DNA of 64,000 bases from JANWXD01 sp037446115 (GTDB lineage Bacteria > Acidobacteriota > Terriglobia > Bryobacterales > Bryobacteraceae). The translations under genes and the position numbers were made by a program. The DNA is taken from assembly GCA_037446115.1 (NCBI GenBank), contig JBBIJF010000021.1, positions 1-64,000 of the forward strand, in the 5' to 3' direction. Under the pieces are notes generated by a model. It saw nothing but the letters and a program-made list of their open reading frames with translations. It had not been told where the DNA came from and did no database searches. Positions 21,928 to 29,988 of this stretch are shown piece by piece; within the stretch, counting starts at the first letter, position 1; each line of letters opens with the position of its first letter.

Positions 21928-24222
21928 ATGTGGACACGAATCAAAAGCGGACTCAAGCAGTTTTTCGAAAGCCCGGACGCGCCTACCCCCAGGCCTGTGC
22001 TGAATCGCCACTTCGAGAGCAATGTCAAAGGTCTTTACGTGATCGGGGACCTGGCAGGTGCGCCGGTGGTGAAGCTGGCGATGGAACAAGGCTACGACGT
22101 GGCCCGGCATATCGTCGCGCAACCCGATGCGCGGGCCGGCACCCCCGAAGTCTACGACGTGATCGTCGCCGGCGCCGGGGCCGCCGGTCTGAATGCGGCC
22201 CTTACCCTTCAGGAGGCCGGCCTCCGCGTCCTGGTGCTCGAAAAGAACAGGATCGCCAGCACCATTGAAGATTTCCCGGAAGGCAAGTGGGTGTATGCCG
22301 AGCCCGACGAGCGGCCGCCCAAAGGCAAACTATGGCTCGACGGGGCGCGCAAAGAAGACCTGATTGCGCGCTGGCACCAGATTATCCGCGAGAACCGACT
22401 CGAGGTGCGGACCGGGGAGGGGCTGACCGCCCTCGTGCCGGACCGGCCGTCCGGGTTCATCGTGCGCACTCCGGCAGGCCAGTACCGCGCCCGGCGGGTG
22501 ATCCTGGCCACGGGACAGCGGGGCAACCCGCGGCGGCTTCACGTTCCGGGCGAGGACCGCGCCCGCGTCTACCACAGGCTCTACAGCCCACAGGAAAGCC
22601 GGGGCGAGGACATCATCGTGGTGGGGGGCGGGAACAGCGCCGCGGAGGCCGCACTCGCTCTGGCCGATCACAACCGTGTCACCCTGTCGTATCGCGGTTC
22701 CTCCTTTCACCGGCTGTTTAAGGACAACGCCCGGCGGCTCGAGGAGGCCGAGACAGCCGGCAAGATCCGCGTGCTTTACCGTTCGCGTGTGGTCGAGTTC
22801 GGCGAAGCCACGTGCCGCCTTCAAATCGAGCGCGACGGCCGCAGGGAAACCGTGGAGGTGCCCTACGACCGTGCTTTCGTCCTCATCGGGGCGGATCCGC
22901 CTGCAGACTTCCTGCGCTCGCTGGGTGTGCGTCTGGAAAATGACTGGACCGGAAGCCTGCCCCAGGCCGCAGCGCTGGTTGCCATCGCTCTGACGGGTCT
23001 GTGGCTGTTCGGCGGGAAAACCGGCCATCCCGCCCTGGCCGGCTTCCACTGGGTCGGCGCAGCCGGAGCGGCGGCTGCCGTCGCATGGCTGGTGCGTTCG
23101 GGGAAGCGCGGAAGTCGGTTTGCGTGGCTGGGCCTTTCGTTTCTGATCGCCTACACCATTTATGGTGCCAAGCTCGGTGAGGGGCACGAGCTGTGGCCTT
23201 TTCGCAACTGGGGCTATCGCGCCCTTTCCTTTCTCGACCGCCCGTGGGCCTTCTGGTACACCGTCTTATACACCGGCGTCATGACGGTGTTCGGAGTGCA
23301 GGCCATGAAGCGGTGGGGGTTCGGCTACCGCGACAAATTCCAGGTGTGGCGCTACGTCAGTCTGCTCGGCTTCCAGTGGACCTTCTTTTTTCTGATTCCG
23401 GAGTTTCTCTTCCGCTGGGCCGTGGAATATCAGTGGGTGGGCGCAAAACTTGCAAATGATCCTGCCTTCGCCCGGGAGGCGTGGCGCGCCTACGGTCTGG
23501 TATACGCCTGGCCGTTATTCTTTTACACGTTCTTTGGGTCGCCGCACCAGATCTGGGTGATCTGGGGCGTGATTCTGAGTTTCGTGCTGCTTCCCGTGCT
23601 GGCTCTGTTCCACGGCAAGCGGTACTGTTCCTGGATTTGCGGCTGCGGAGGGCTGGCGGAAACGCTCGGCGACCGTTGGCGACATCTGGCGCCGAAGGGC
23701 CGGACCAGCATCCGGCTGGAAGCCATGAACAAGATCGTGCTGTGGGCGGCTGCGGCCATCACGCTGGCGATGGTACTGCGGGATTCGGTGACGTGGCTCC
23801 GGGGAGCGGCCGAAGTTGGCGTGACGGCCTACCGCCTGATTGCCGACCTCTGGTTGGTGGGCATCATTCCGGTGACACTCTATCCGTTTTTCGGAGGCAA
23901 GATCTGGTGCCGCTACTGGTGCCCGCTGGCGAAGCTGATGGAGTACTGGAGCGCGCTGTACACCCGCCTGCGCATCAGCCGGTTCGCCATCCAAGCCAAC
24001 GACAAGTGCATTGCCTGCGGCGAGTGCACGCGTTACTGTCAGGTCGGTATTGACGTGATGCGGTTCGCGCTCAAGCAGGAGGAGTTGAACAACCGCAACA
24101 GCTCCTGCATCGGTTGCGGAATCTGCGTGACCGTGTGCCCCATGGACGTGCTTTCCTTCAAAAGCGCCAAGCCGGCTGCCGCCCTCGTTCAGATCGCTCC
24201 CTACCAGCCGGCTTCCCGTTGA
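21928..24222 (+). CDS. Flavoprotein fused to NapH/NosR-type membrane ferredoxin
   Basis: 764 residues in two parts. Residues about 75-340 are a thioredoxin-reductase-like FAD/NAD(P) oxidoreductase: V-I-V-A-G-A-G-A-A-G-L (FAD), A-T-G-Q-R-G-N-P-R, and V-V-G-G-G-N-S-A-A-E (NAD(P)). The segment V-K-G-L-Y-V-I-G-D-L-A-G, which closes such flavoproteins, sits instead at about residue 31-60, before the FAD motif. From about 350 come multiple membrane segments, then C-S-W-I-C-G-C-G-G-L-A-E-T and C-R-Y-W-C-P-L-A-K, and two 4Fe-4S motifs, C-I-A-C-G-E-C-T-R-Y-C and C-I-G-C-G-I-C-V-T-V-C-P. It should move electrons from NAD(P)H through FAD to clusters at the membrane; the acceptor is unknown. ATG 21928 is chosen because earlier frame lies over a divergent gene. 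Confidence 0.88.
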   Translation: MWTRIKSGLKQFFESPDAPTPRPVLNRHFESNVKGLYVIGDLAGAPVVKLAMEQGYDVARHIVAQPDARAGTPEVYDVIVAGAGAAGLNAALTLQEAGLRVLVLEKNRIASTIEDFPEGKWVYAEPDERPPKGKLWLDGARKEDLIARWHQIIRENRLEVRTGEGLTALVPDRPSGFIVRTPAGQYRARRVILATGQRGNPRRLHVPGEDRARVYHRLYSPQESRGEDIIVVGGGNSAAEAALALADHNRVTLSYRGSSFHRLFKDNARRLEEAETAGKIRVLYRSRVVEFGEATCRLQIERDGRRETVEVPYDRAFVLIGADPPADFLRSLGVRLENDWTGSLPQAAALVAIALTGLWLFGGKTGHPALAGFHWVGAAGAAAAVAWLVRSGKRGSRFAWLGLSFLIAYTIYGAKLGEGHELWPFRNWGYRALSFLDRPWAFWYTVLYTGVMTVFGVQAMKRWGFGYRDKFQVWRYVSLLGFQWTFFFLIPEFLFRWAVEYQWVGAKLANDPAFAREAWRAYGLVYAWPLFFYTFFGSPHQIWVIWGVILSFVLLPVLALFHGKRYCSWICGCGGLAETLGDRWRHLAPKGRTSIRLEAMNKIVLWAAAAITLAMVLRDSVTWLRGAAEVGVTAYRLIADLWLVGIIPVTLYPFFGGKIWCRYWCPLAKLMEYWSALYTRLRISRFAIQANDKCIACGECTRYCQVGIDVMRFALKQEELNNRNSSCIGCGICVTVCPMDVLSFKSAKPAAALVQIAPYQPASR

Positions 24223-24246
24223 TACAATACGGGGTTTGTCGCCGGG

Positions 24247-24672
24247 ATGCCGGCCGGGAGGTTTCGGACAGTCTTGGATACGCTGTTGCGCTGGTTTGCC
24301 CTGCTGTTCCATGGGCTGTTTGCCGTGGCCCTTCTCCTTTTGGCGGTGATCTCCGCCCTCAGTCCGCCGCACGAGCTCTGGTTCCCGGTCTTGCCCTGGA
24401 CGGGTCGGCAACTCATAGTGGGTTTGGCAACCCTCGGGGTTCTGGGGACGGTGGTCGTGTGGGCGGCAGTGCGCGGCAAGGCAGGCCTGCTGTGGCTCGT
24501 CTGGAGCGTCGTCGTGCTGGTGTTGGTCGTCCGCGGTTACTGGTTCTCGGATTACCGGTTCATGCCGGACTCCAGTCAGCTGCGGACGGCGCTGCTGGTC
24601 GTTCTGGGAGCCGCGCTGGGAGTCGTAGGGGCGAGGCGCAGTCGCCAGGCCGGTTCGCGCCGGGGAGTCTGA
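24247..24672 (+). CDS. Four-helix integral membrane protein
   Basis: 141 residues with four hydrophobic segments (about 10-38, 53-73, 78-97, 111-128) and a basic C-terminus (R-R-S-R-Q-A-G-S-R-R). No catalytic or metal motif is visible and no family is recognised. It follows the flavoprotein-ferredoxin gene by 24 bases and may be its membrane partner, but a TACAAT 20 bases before the ATG could be a separate promoter. It ends 7 bases from the convergent clpP. Confidence 0.7.
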   Translation: MPAGRFRTVLDTLLRWFALLFHGLFAVALLLLAVISALSPPHELWFPVLPWTGRQLIVGLATLGVLGTVVVWAAVRGKAGLLWLVWSVVVLVLVVRGYWFSDYRFMPDSSQLRTALLVVLGAALGVVGARRSRQAGSRRGV

Positions 24673-24679
24673 GCTCGCC

Positions 24680-25297
24680 TTAGAGTTTCGCGACGGGAGC
24701 CAGCTGGCGGCTGGTGATCACGCGGTCAATCATGCCGTATTCGAGCGCTTGCTGCGGCTCCATGATGTAGTCCCGGTCCACATCCCGCGCCACCTTTTCG
24801 ACGGGCTGGCCGGTTGCTTCGGCCAGGATCTGGTTGAGTGTCTCCCGCATGCGGAGAATCTCCTTGGCGTAGATGTCAATGTCTGCCGCCTGTCCGGCAA
24901 GTCCGCTCACGGAAGGCTGGTGGATCAGGATGCGGGAATGCGGCAAGGCGTAGCGCTTGCCTTTGGTGCCGCAGGCCAGCAGAATCGCTCCCATGGAGGC
25001 GGCCTGGCCGACACAGATCGTGACGATGTCGGGTTCCACAAAGCGCATCGTGTCGAGAATGGCCAGACCCGCGGTAATGGAGCCGCCCGGCGAGTTGATG
25101 TACAGCGAAATATCCTTTTCCGGGTCCTCGGCGGCCAGGAAGAGCATCTGCGCGATCACCAGATTGGCGACCGTGTCGTCAATCGGGGTTCCCAGGAAGA
25201 TGATGTTTTCCTTGAGGAGGCGCGAATAGATGTCATAGGCCCGCTCCCCCCTGGGGGTCTGCTCGACCACCATGGGCACCAGTACGGAACTTCCCAT
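24680..25297 (-). CDS. clpP: ATP-dependent Clp protease proteolytic subunit
   Basis: 205 residues, the usual ClpP length. The catalytic Ser is in G-Q-A-A-S-M-G-A, the His in I-H-Q-P-S, and the Asp in the D-V-D-R-D-Y region; Y-I-N-S-P-G-G-S is the oxyanion segment. The ATG at 25297 has GGAGG 7 bases upstream; an earlier in-frame ATG is disfavoured. It follows an Rrf2 regulator gene by 35 bases. The usual partner clpX and trigger factor gene are not adjacent, so this may be an additional clpP copy. Confidence 0.94.
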   Translation of the reverse strand: MGSSVLVPMVVEQTPRGERAYDIYSRLLKENIIFLGTPIDDTVANLVIAQMLFLAAEDPEKDISLYINSPGGSITAGLAILDTMRFVEPDIVTICVGQAASMGAILLACGTKGKRYALPHSRILIHQPSVSGLAGQAADIDIYAKEILRMRETLNQILAEATGQPVEKVARDVDRDYIMEPQQALEYGMIDRVITSRQLAPVAKL

Positions 25298-25332
25298 CGT
25301 GTATCCTCCGCGGCCCCGAAACGAGGGCCGGC

Positions 25333-25800
25333 TCACCTGGCTCTGGAAGCGGAACGCCGGCTGCGGCGCGATTTTTCCAGTAACCGGCGCTTTTCTTCAA
25401 GCGCCCGCGCCACGTCGGCGATGGTCGTCCGCTCCAGATATTCTATGATACGCGAGCGAAGGGACTTCCAGGATTCGTGCATGCCGCACGGCATCTCGTC
25501 GTTGCACTCCGCCAGACCGCTGGCGCATTTCTGGTACTCGGACCTGCCGTCCAGCGCGTCCACGATGTGCATGAGGGAGATCTTTTCGGGCGGGATCCGC
25601 AGACTGAAGCCGCCGGTCGGGCCTTTGCTGGACCGCAACAGCCCCTTGCGCGCCAGCTGCTGGAGGATCTTGGCCAGGAAATGAGCCGGGATCTCCTCCT
25701 GCTGGGCAATCTGCTTGACCATGGCGAAGCGCCCGTCGGGCACCTGCGCCAGGTGCACGAAGGCGCGGATCGCGTACTCGGCGGAACGCGAATAAATCAT
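25333..25800 (-). CDS. Rrf2/IscR-family transcriptional regulator with three cysteines
   Basis: 155 residues. A winged-helix domain opens M-I-Y-S-R-S-A-E-Y-A-I-R-A (the IscR hallmark) and includes I-P-x-x-F-L-A-K-I-L-Q-Q-L. Three cysteines spaced C-x6-C-x5-C near residues 90-105 (C-A-S-G-L-A-E-C then M-P-C) could bind an Fe-S cluster, as in IscR-type sensors. The C-terminal tail is very basic (R-R-S-R-R-S-A-S-R). It is upstream of clpP on the same strand, so it may control protease levels according to Fe-S or redox state. Confidence 0.88.
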   Translation of the reverse strand: MIYSRSAEYAIRAFVHLAQVPDGRFAMVKQIAQQEEIPAHFLAKILQQLARKGLLRSSKGPTGGFSLRIPPEKISLMHIVDALDGRSEYQKCASGLAECNDEMPCGMHESWKSLRSRIIEYLERTTIADVARALEEKRRLLEKSRRSRRSASRAR

Positions 25801-25891
25801 CTCAAGCCCTCTGCCGTGGAGAGTTCAATACCCCTTTATCTTAGGGAACCGAACGCGTGCGGTGCAAGCGGCGTCCCGCAGGGGGCGGTTT

Positions 25892-26596
25892 TCAACTCCT
25901 TTGCTCTCCGGCTCGCCGCCCGGCCACCCATGCGGCCCACCTTCCGAACACCAGAGCGGCCAGTTCGCGCAGCCTCGCGGCGTTCTGCTCCGGGTGGATC
26001 GGATGCTCCAGCTCGCGCACATCGCCCGCGTTTTCGTCTTCGTGGATCCAGCTGGCAATCATCTCCGGCGTGACCTCCAGGTGGAACTGGAACCCGTAGA
26101 CGCCGGGCGCGGCTCGGAACGCTTGATTCCTGCACGCATCCGACCAGGCGAGCCACTCGGCGCCGCGGGGCAAGTCGAACGTTTCTCCGTGCCAGTGGAA
26201 GACGGTTTCCGAAGAGCCCAGACCGGACAAAAGCGGGTCAAAGCGGGCTGCCTCAGTCCAGTAAACCGGAAACCAGCCGATCTCCTTGACCGGGTTGCGG
26301 TAGACGCGAGCCCCCAGGGCCTTGGCAAGCAACTGCGCGCCGAGACAGACCCCGAGCACGGGACGGCCCCCGGCCACAGCCTCTTCAATCAGCTCGAGCT
26401 CGCGGCGGATGAAGGGCAGATCGTCGTTGGCCGACATGGGGCCGCCCATAAAGATCAGGGCATCCGCCGAGGGCAGCGGCCGGCCGGGGTCGCCGAATAA
26501 GTCCACGTACTCCCACGCGAGACCGTGAGCTTCCAGGGCCGGCGCAATGAGCCCCAGATGCTCGAAAGGGACGTGACGAAAGGCAAGAACGCGCAT
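25892..26596 (-). CDS. Class I glutamine amidotransferase (GMP-synthase-domain-like)
   Basis: 234 residues. The nucleophile is in L-G-V-C-L-G-A-Q, and the His/Glu pair in F-Q-F-H-L-E. The segment F-H-W-H-G-E-T-F-D-L-P is typical of the stand-alone GMP-synthase-like amidotransferases related to gamma-glutamyl hydrolases and YfeJ. No synthetase subunit is adjacent, so it is more likely a stand-alone hydrolase of a gamma-glutamyl compound than a GMP synthase part. Fifteen bases separate it from the amidase gene upstream. Confidence 0.85.
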   Translation of the reverse strand: MRVLAFRHVPFEHLGLIAPALEAHGLAWEYVDLFGDPGRPLPSADALIFMGGPMSANDDLPFIRRELELIEEAVAGGRPVLGVCLGAQLLAKALGARVYRNPVKEIGWFPVYWTEAARFDPLLSGLGSSETVFHWHGETFDLPRGAEWLAWSDACRNQAFRAAPGVYGFQFHLEVTPEMIASWIHEDENAGDVRELEHPIHPEQNAARLRELAALVFGRWAAWVAGRRAGEQRS

Positions 26597-26610
26597 GGCT
26601 GCGGGCCGTT

Positions 26611-27903
26611 TCAGCGCTCCCGGAGATTGGCCGCCTGGAAATGGCTGAGGGTGGAGGCGTAACTGGAGACGCCTTTGAACAGGGCCTCCGCGATGCGCTG
26701 GCGGTGGGCGGGACGCTTGAGCAGGCGCTCTTCGCGCGGGTTGCTCAGAAAGCCGATTTCCGCAAGCACCGAAGGCATGGAGGCGCCCACGAGGACCAGG
26801 AAGGGGGCTTTGCGCACGCCGCGGTCCCGGCCGCTGGCGCCCGCAAGCGTCGTCTGCAAAGCCGACTGGATGGCCGTGGCGAATTCCCGTGATTCCTCCA
26901 CCTTATCCTGGAGGGCGATCTTACGCACCAGATCCTCCAGCTCGTGAATGGTCTTTTCCGATGTAGCGTTTTCCCGGGCGGCCACCTCCAGCGCCTCCCG
27001 TGAGGTCGTCAAAGAAAGAAAATACGTTTCCACGCCGGAGGCCGAGCGCGAGCCGGCATTGGCGTGGATGGACAGGAACAGATCGGCTTTGCTCTGATTG
27101 GCGATGGCGGTACGCTGTTCGAGGGGAACAAACGTGTCGTCTGTGCGCGTGTAGACGACCTCGGCCCCGAGGCGCTCCTCGATCAGGGCGCCGAGCCGGC
27201 GCGCCACGTCCAAAACCAGATCCTTCTCGGCGAGGCCGGTGGGACCGATGGTTCCCGTGTCGTGCCCGCCGTGTCCCGGATCCAACACGACGCGAGTCAA
27301 CTTCAGCCCCAGGGCGCGGACCAGGGAGCGGGCGCCCGTATGCGTCGGCCGGGCAGGTTGTGCTGCCCGCGGGGCAAGTGCGGCGCCCGGACCCGGAGCC
27401 GCGCTTTCCGGACCGGCCTGCGGCGCCGCGACGCGCCCAACCGCGGCGCTCGCCTCGGGCTGTGAAGCGAGCTTGGAGGCCCGGAGCTCCACGATCAAAC
27501 GGCTCGGGTTGGCCAGTTGTGCTGCGCTATACTCGGCGGGGCCCGCCAAGTCCAACACCACACGGGTGACACCGGGCTTCGTTTCCGCGAGGCGAATCTG
27601 CCGTAGTAACCCGTCGCCCACCTTGACGACCGGCACGGCGTCGCCGGCCAGGCGGGGCCTGGAAGCCAGGATGTCGAAGTAGATCCGATCCGGCGCCGAC
27701 AGGCGCTCGCCGCGATAATCGAATTCTCCGCTAACTTCGACGACCACGCGCGTTACGTCCCCGAGGGTCCAGAACCGCACGCCGGTCACGGCCAGCGGCG
27801 CATCCGAGGAACTTTGCGAGAAAGCCAAGTGGCTGGCCAGCAACACTGCGCAGCGGATGGCCCAATCCAAAGCCGATCGCCGTGGCCAAGCGCGCCGAAG
27901 CAT
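26611..27903 (-). CDS. N-acetylmuramoyl-L-alanine amidase (AMIN + Amidase_3)
   Basis: 430 residues. A signal peptide leads to an AMIN domain (about 35-135: V-T-G-V-R-F-W, T-R-V-V-V-E-V-S-G), an Ala/Pro-rich linker, and an Amidase_3 catalytic domain from about 200: V-V-L-D-P-G-H-G-G-H-D-T-G, E-K-D-L-V-L-D, S-I-H-A-N-A and a late E-I-G-F-L-S-N with the catalytic Glu. The zinc ligands His, Glu and His are all visible. AmiC-type enzymes split septal peptidoglycan in the periplasm. It lies directly downstream of a lytic transglycosylase, so the pair forms a cell-wall remodelling unit. Confidence 0.93.
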   Translation of the reverse strand: MLRRAWPRRSALDWAIRCAVLLASHLAFSQSSSDAPLAVTGVRFWTLGDVTRVVVEVSGEFDYRGERLSAPDRIYFDILASRPRLAGDAVPVVKVGDGLLRQIRLAETKPGVTRVVLDLAGPAEYSAAQLANPSRLIVELRASKLASQPEASAAVGRVAAPQAGPESAAPGPGAALAPRAAQPARPTHTGARSLVRALGLKLTRVVLDPGHGGHDTGTIGPTGLAEKDLVLDVARRLGALIEERLGAEVVYTRTDDTFVPLEQRTAIANQSKADLFLSIHANAGSRSASGVETYFLSLTTSREALEVAARENATSEKTIHELEDLVRKIALQDKVEESREFATAIQSALQTTLAGASGRDRGVRKAPFLVLVGASMPSVLAEIGFLSNPREERLLKRPAHRQRIAEALFKGVSSYASTLSHFQAANLRER

Positions 27904-27907
27904 ACGA

Positions 27908-28570
27908 TCACGGGGTGCGAAGGTAGAGTACTCCCCGTTCGTCTTCGAACCAGTGAACGGGCCGAGGCGCTTCCGGGTCCTCCTCGAGTCGGTTCTCGGT
28001 CACGGCGAGAGCCCGCTGCGCCATCCGATATCTGCGGAGAACTTGCTCGACGTAGCTGCGGGTCTCGGCATAGGGCGGCACGCCGCCGTAGCGCTCCACG
28101 GCAGCCTGTCCGGCGTTGTAGGCGGCCAGAGCCAGGCGCTCATCCCGGAAGCGATCCATCAGATAGCGGAGATATCGCGTTCCGCCGAGAAGGTTCTCCC
28201 CCAAATTGAAACTGTTGCGGACGCCAAAACGGCGTGCGGTGCCGGGGATCAACTGCATCAAACCCTCGGCGCCCCGCGGCGACACCGCGTAAGGCTGATA
28301 GCCGCTTTCGACCTCGATCATGGCATGGACCAGTAAGGGATCCAGACCATACATGGAGGCGGCCTGGCGGACGAACCCGGGGACGACCGCGCCTCGATCG
28401 CGGGCCACGTGCGCGTTTCCCATCACGATGCGGCGCACCAGACGGCCGGTACGCGGATCGGAGCGCACCACGGAGGTCACGGCGCCCGCGCCGCCCCGAG
28501 GCTGATGGCCGGCGGCTCCGGCCGCAACCGGCGGCAGGAGCGTCGCGATCAACAAACAAGCAGTCCGCAC
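27908..28570 (-). CDS. Lytic transglycosylase (SLT domain)
   Basis: 220 residues from a GTG at 28570. A signal peptide (A-C-L-L-I-A-T-L-L-P-P-V-A-A-G) is followed by a transglycosylase SLT domain: the catalytic Glu in M-I-E-V-E-S-G-Y, then S-P-R-G-A-E-G-L-M-Q-L-I-P-G-T-A and A-L-A-A-Y-N-A-G-Q. It cleaves the glycan backbone of peptidoglycan. TTGGGA-17-TATAAT on the minus strand predicts a start about 7 bases before the GTG, so longer frames upstream, which run across divergent mobA, are rejected. Confidence 0.88.
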   Translation of the reverse strand: MRTACLLIATLLPPVAAGAAGHQPRGGAGAVTSVVRSDPRTGRLVRRIVMGNAHVARDRGAVVPGFVRQAASMYGLDPLLVHAMIEVESGYQPYAVSPRGAEGLMQLIPGTARRFGVRNSFNLGENLLGGTRYLRYLMDRFRDERLALAAYNAGQAAVERYGGVPPYAETRSYVEQVLRRYRMAQRALAVTENRLEEDPEAPRPVHWFEDERGVLYLRTP

Positions 28571-28583
28571 CCTGTTCTTTTCG

Positions 28584-28612
28584 ATTATACCGGCAATCGA
28601 AGCCGTTCCCAA
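28584..28612 (-). promoter_or_regulatory. Promoter of the lytic transglycosylase/amidase operon
   Basis: Minus-strand TTGGGA (28612-28607), 17-base spacer, TATAAT (28589-28584), ending 13 bases before the GTG start. It lies in an 81-base divergent gap shared with mobA. Confidence 0.6.
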
Positions 28613-28639
28613 GCGAAGGAGACGCCGCAGTGCGGATGG

Positions 28640-28645
28640 TATGAT
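28640..28645 (+). promoter_or_regulatory. -10 element of mobA
   Basis: Plus-strand TATGAT is followed by six bases and then ATG 28652, predicting transcription from the start codon. No Shine-Dalgarno sequence and no clear -35. Confidence 0.5.
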
Positions 28646-28651
28646 CGGGGC

Positions 28652-29230
28652 ATGAAGTACGCGGGCTTTGTGCTCGCCGGCGGCGCCAGTTCCCGCATGG
28701 GCCGTGACAAGGCGCTGTTGCCCCTGGGCGGGAAGACGCTTTTGGAGCACGTGGCGGCGGAGGTTCATGCGGCCGCGGGGAACGTCACGGTGGTAGGCCC
28801 GCCGGAACGGTACGGGCAGCTCGGGTTGGAGGTCGTCGCCGACGTGATTGCCGGATCTGGTCCGCTGGGCGGAATCCTGACCGCGCTGACGCTCGCGCGC
28901 GCGGAATGGAATCTGATTGTGGCCTGCGACCTGCCGGGGGTCACAAGCGCGCGCCTGCGGAGCTTGCTCGATGCCGCCGCGCGGACGGATGCCGACGCTC
29001 TGATGCCCGCCGGCGCCGGGGACCGGCTGGAGCCCCTCTGCGCCGTCTGGCGACGGACGTGTCTGCCCGCGGTTCAGCGCGCCATCCGCGAGGGACGCTA
29101 CAAGGTCACCGAAGCACTGAGCGGGCTCGTGGTTGCGCCGTATCCTGTTGCGGAACCGGATTGGCTCTTCAACTTGAACACGCCGGAAGACTGGGCCGCC
29201 TGGCAAGCTGTTCTGGTTGCGCATGAGTGA
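28652..29230 (+). CDS. mobA: Molybdenum cofactor guanylyltransferase
   Basis: 192 residues. The nucleotidyltransferase signature V-L-A-G-G-A-S-S-R-M-G-R-D-K-A-L-L is at residues 7-23, with G-P-L-G-G-I and the Mg-binding V-A-C-D-L-P later. MobA transfers GMP from GTP to molybdopterin. A MobB-like gene lies far away at 59072. The ATG at 28652 is chosen because the signature begins immediately after it and a -10 element lies six bases upstream. Confidence 0.9.
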   Translation: MKYAGFVLAGGASSRMGRDKALLPLGGKTLLEHVAAEVHAAAGNVTVVGPPERYGQLGLEVVADVIAGSGPLGGILTALTLARAEWNLIVACDLPGVTSARLRSLLDAAARTDADALMPAGAGDRLEPLCAVWRRTCLPAVQRAIREGRYKVTEALSGLVVAPYPVAEPDWLFNLNTPEDWAAWQAVLVAHE

Positions 29231-29978
29231 GCTGTACCCCTACTACATCGAGTTTCGCCACGTTTATAAGACGTTCGACACCCCGGTGCTGGTCGACGTG
29301 AATTTTCACGTCAAGCCGGGAGAGACGGTGGCCATCATCGGTCGCAGCGGGGTCGGCAAATCGGTGACGCTGGCGCACATTATGGGGTTCCTCAAACCGG
29401 ACAGCGGCCGCGTCATCGTGGCCCACGAAGACATCACCGACTACGGTGAGAGCGAACTCCGGCGCATTCGCAAGAAGGTCACAATGGTCTTTCAGTCCGG
29501 CGCGTTGTTTGACTCGCTGACCGTGGGGGAGAACATTCTGTTCTCCCTGGAGTTGCGGGACGACTACGACCAGACGAACAAGGAAGACGTGGTGAACGGA
29601 CTGCTGCGTCTGGTGGATCTGCTTGAATACCGGGACGTCTACCCTGCCGATCTTTCCACGGGGTATAAGCGGGCGGTCGCGATTGCCCGGGCCCTGGCCG
29701 CCCAGCCGGATTGCATCCTCTACGACGAACCGACCACGATGGTGGACCCGATCATGTCGGACCACCTGACGAACCTGATGTTGCGTTTAAAGCAACAGCT
29801 CCGCCTGACCTCGGTGGTGGTCACCCATGATCTGGAGCTGATGCGCCGGGTGGCCGACCGCGTGGTCGTGTTGCACGAAGGCCGCGTGATCTATTTCGGT
29901 GACCTGGCGGGCCTGGAAGCTGCCGAACACCCGCATATCCGCGAGTTCCTGGCACTGGACCGCGTTCAGTTGGTCTGA
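29223..29978 (+). CDS. MlaF-type ABC transporter ATPase
   Basis: 251 residues. Walker A G-R-S-G-V-G-K-S at 40-47, Q-loop V-F-Q-S-G-A-L-F-D (the MlaF/Ttg2A pattern), Walker B I-L-Y-D-E-P-T-T-M-V-D-P, and H-loop V-V-T-H-D. The ABC signature reads L-S-T-G-Y-K-R rather than L-S-G-G-Q/M. Relatives energise lipid traffic between outer and inner membrane with MlaE permease and MlaD; neither gene is adjacent, so the ATPase appears to be separated from its partners. The ATG overlaps the mobA end by 8 bases. Confidence 0.87.
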   Translation: MSELYPYYIEFRHVYKTFDTPVLVDVNFHVKPGETVAIIGRSGVGKSVTLAHIMGFLKPDSGRVIVAHEDITDYGESELRRIRKKVTMVFQSGALFDSLTVGENILFSLELRDDYDQTNKEDVVNGLLRLVDLLEYRDVYPADLSTGYKRAVAIARALAAQPDCILYDEPTTMVDPIMSDHLTNLMLRLKQQLRLTSVVVTHDLELMRRVADRVVVLHEGRVIYFGDLAGLEAAEHPHIREFLALDRVQLV

Positions 29979-29988
29979 GCCGGTTCGC

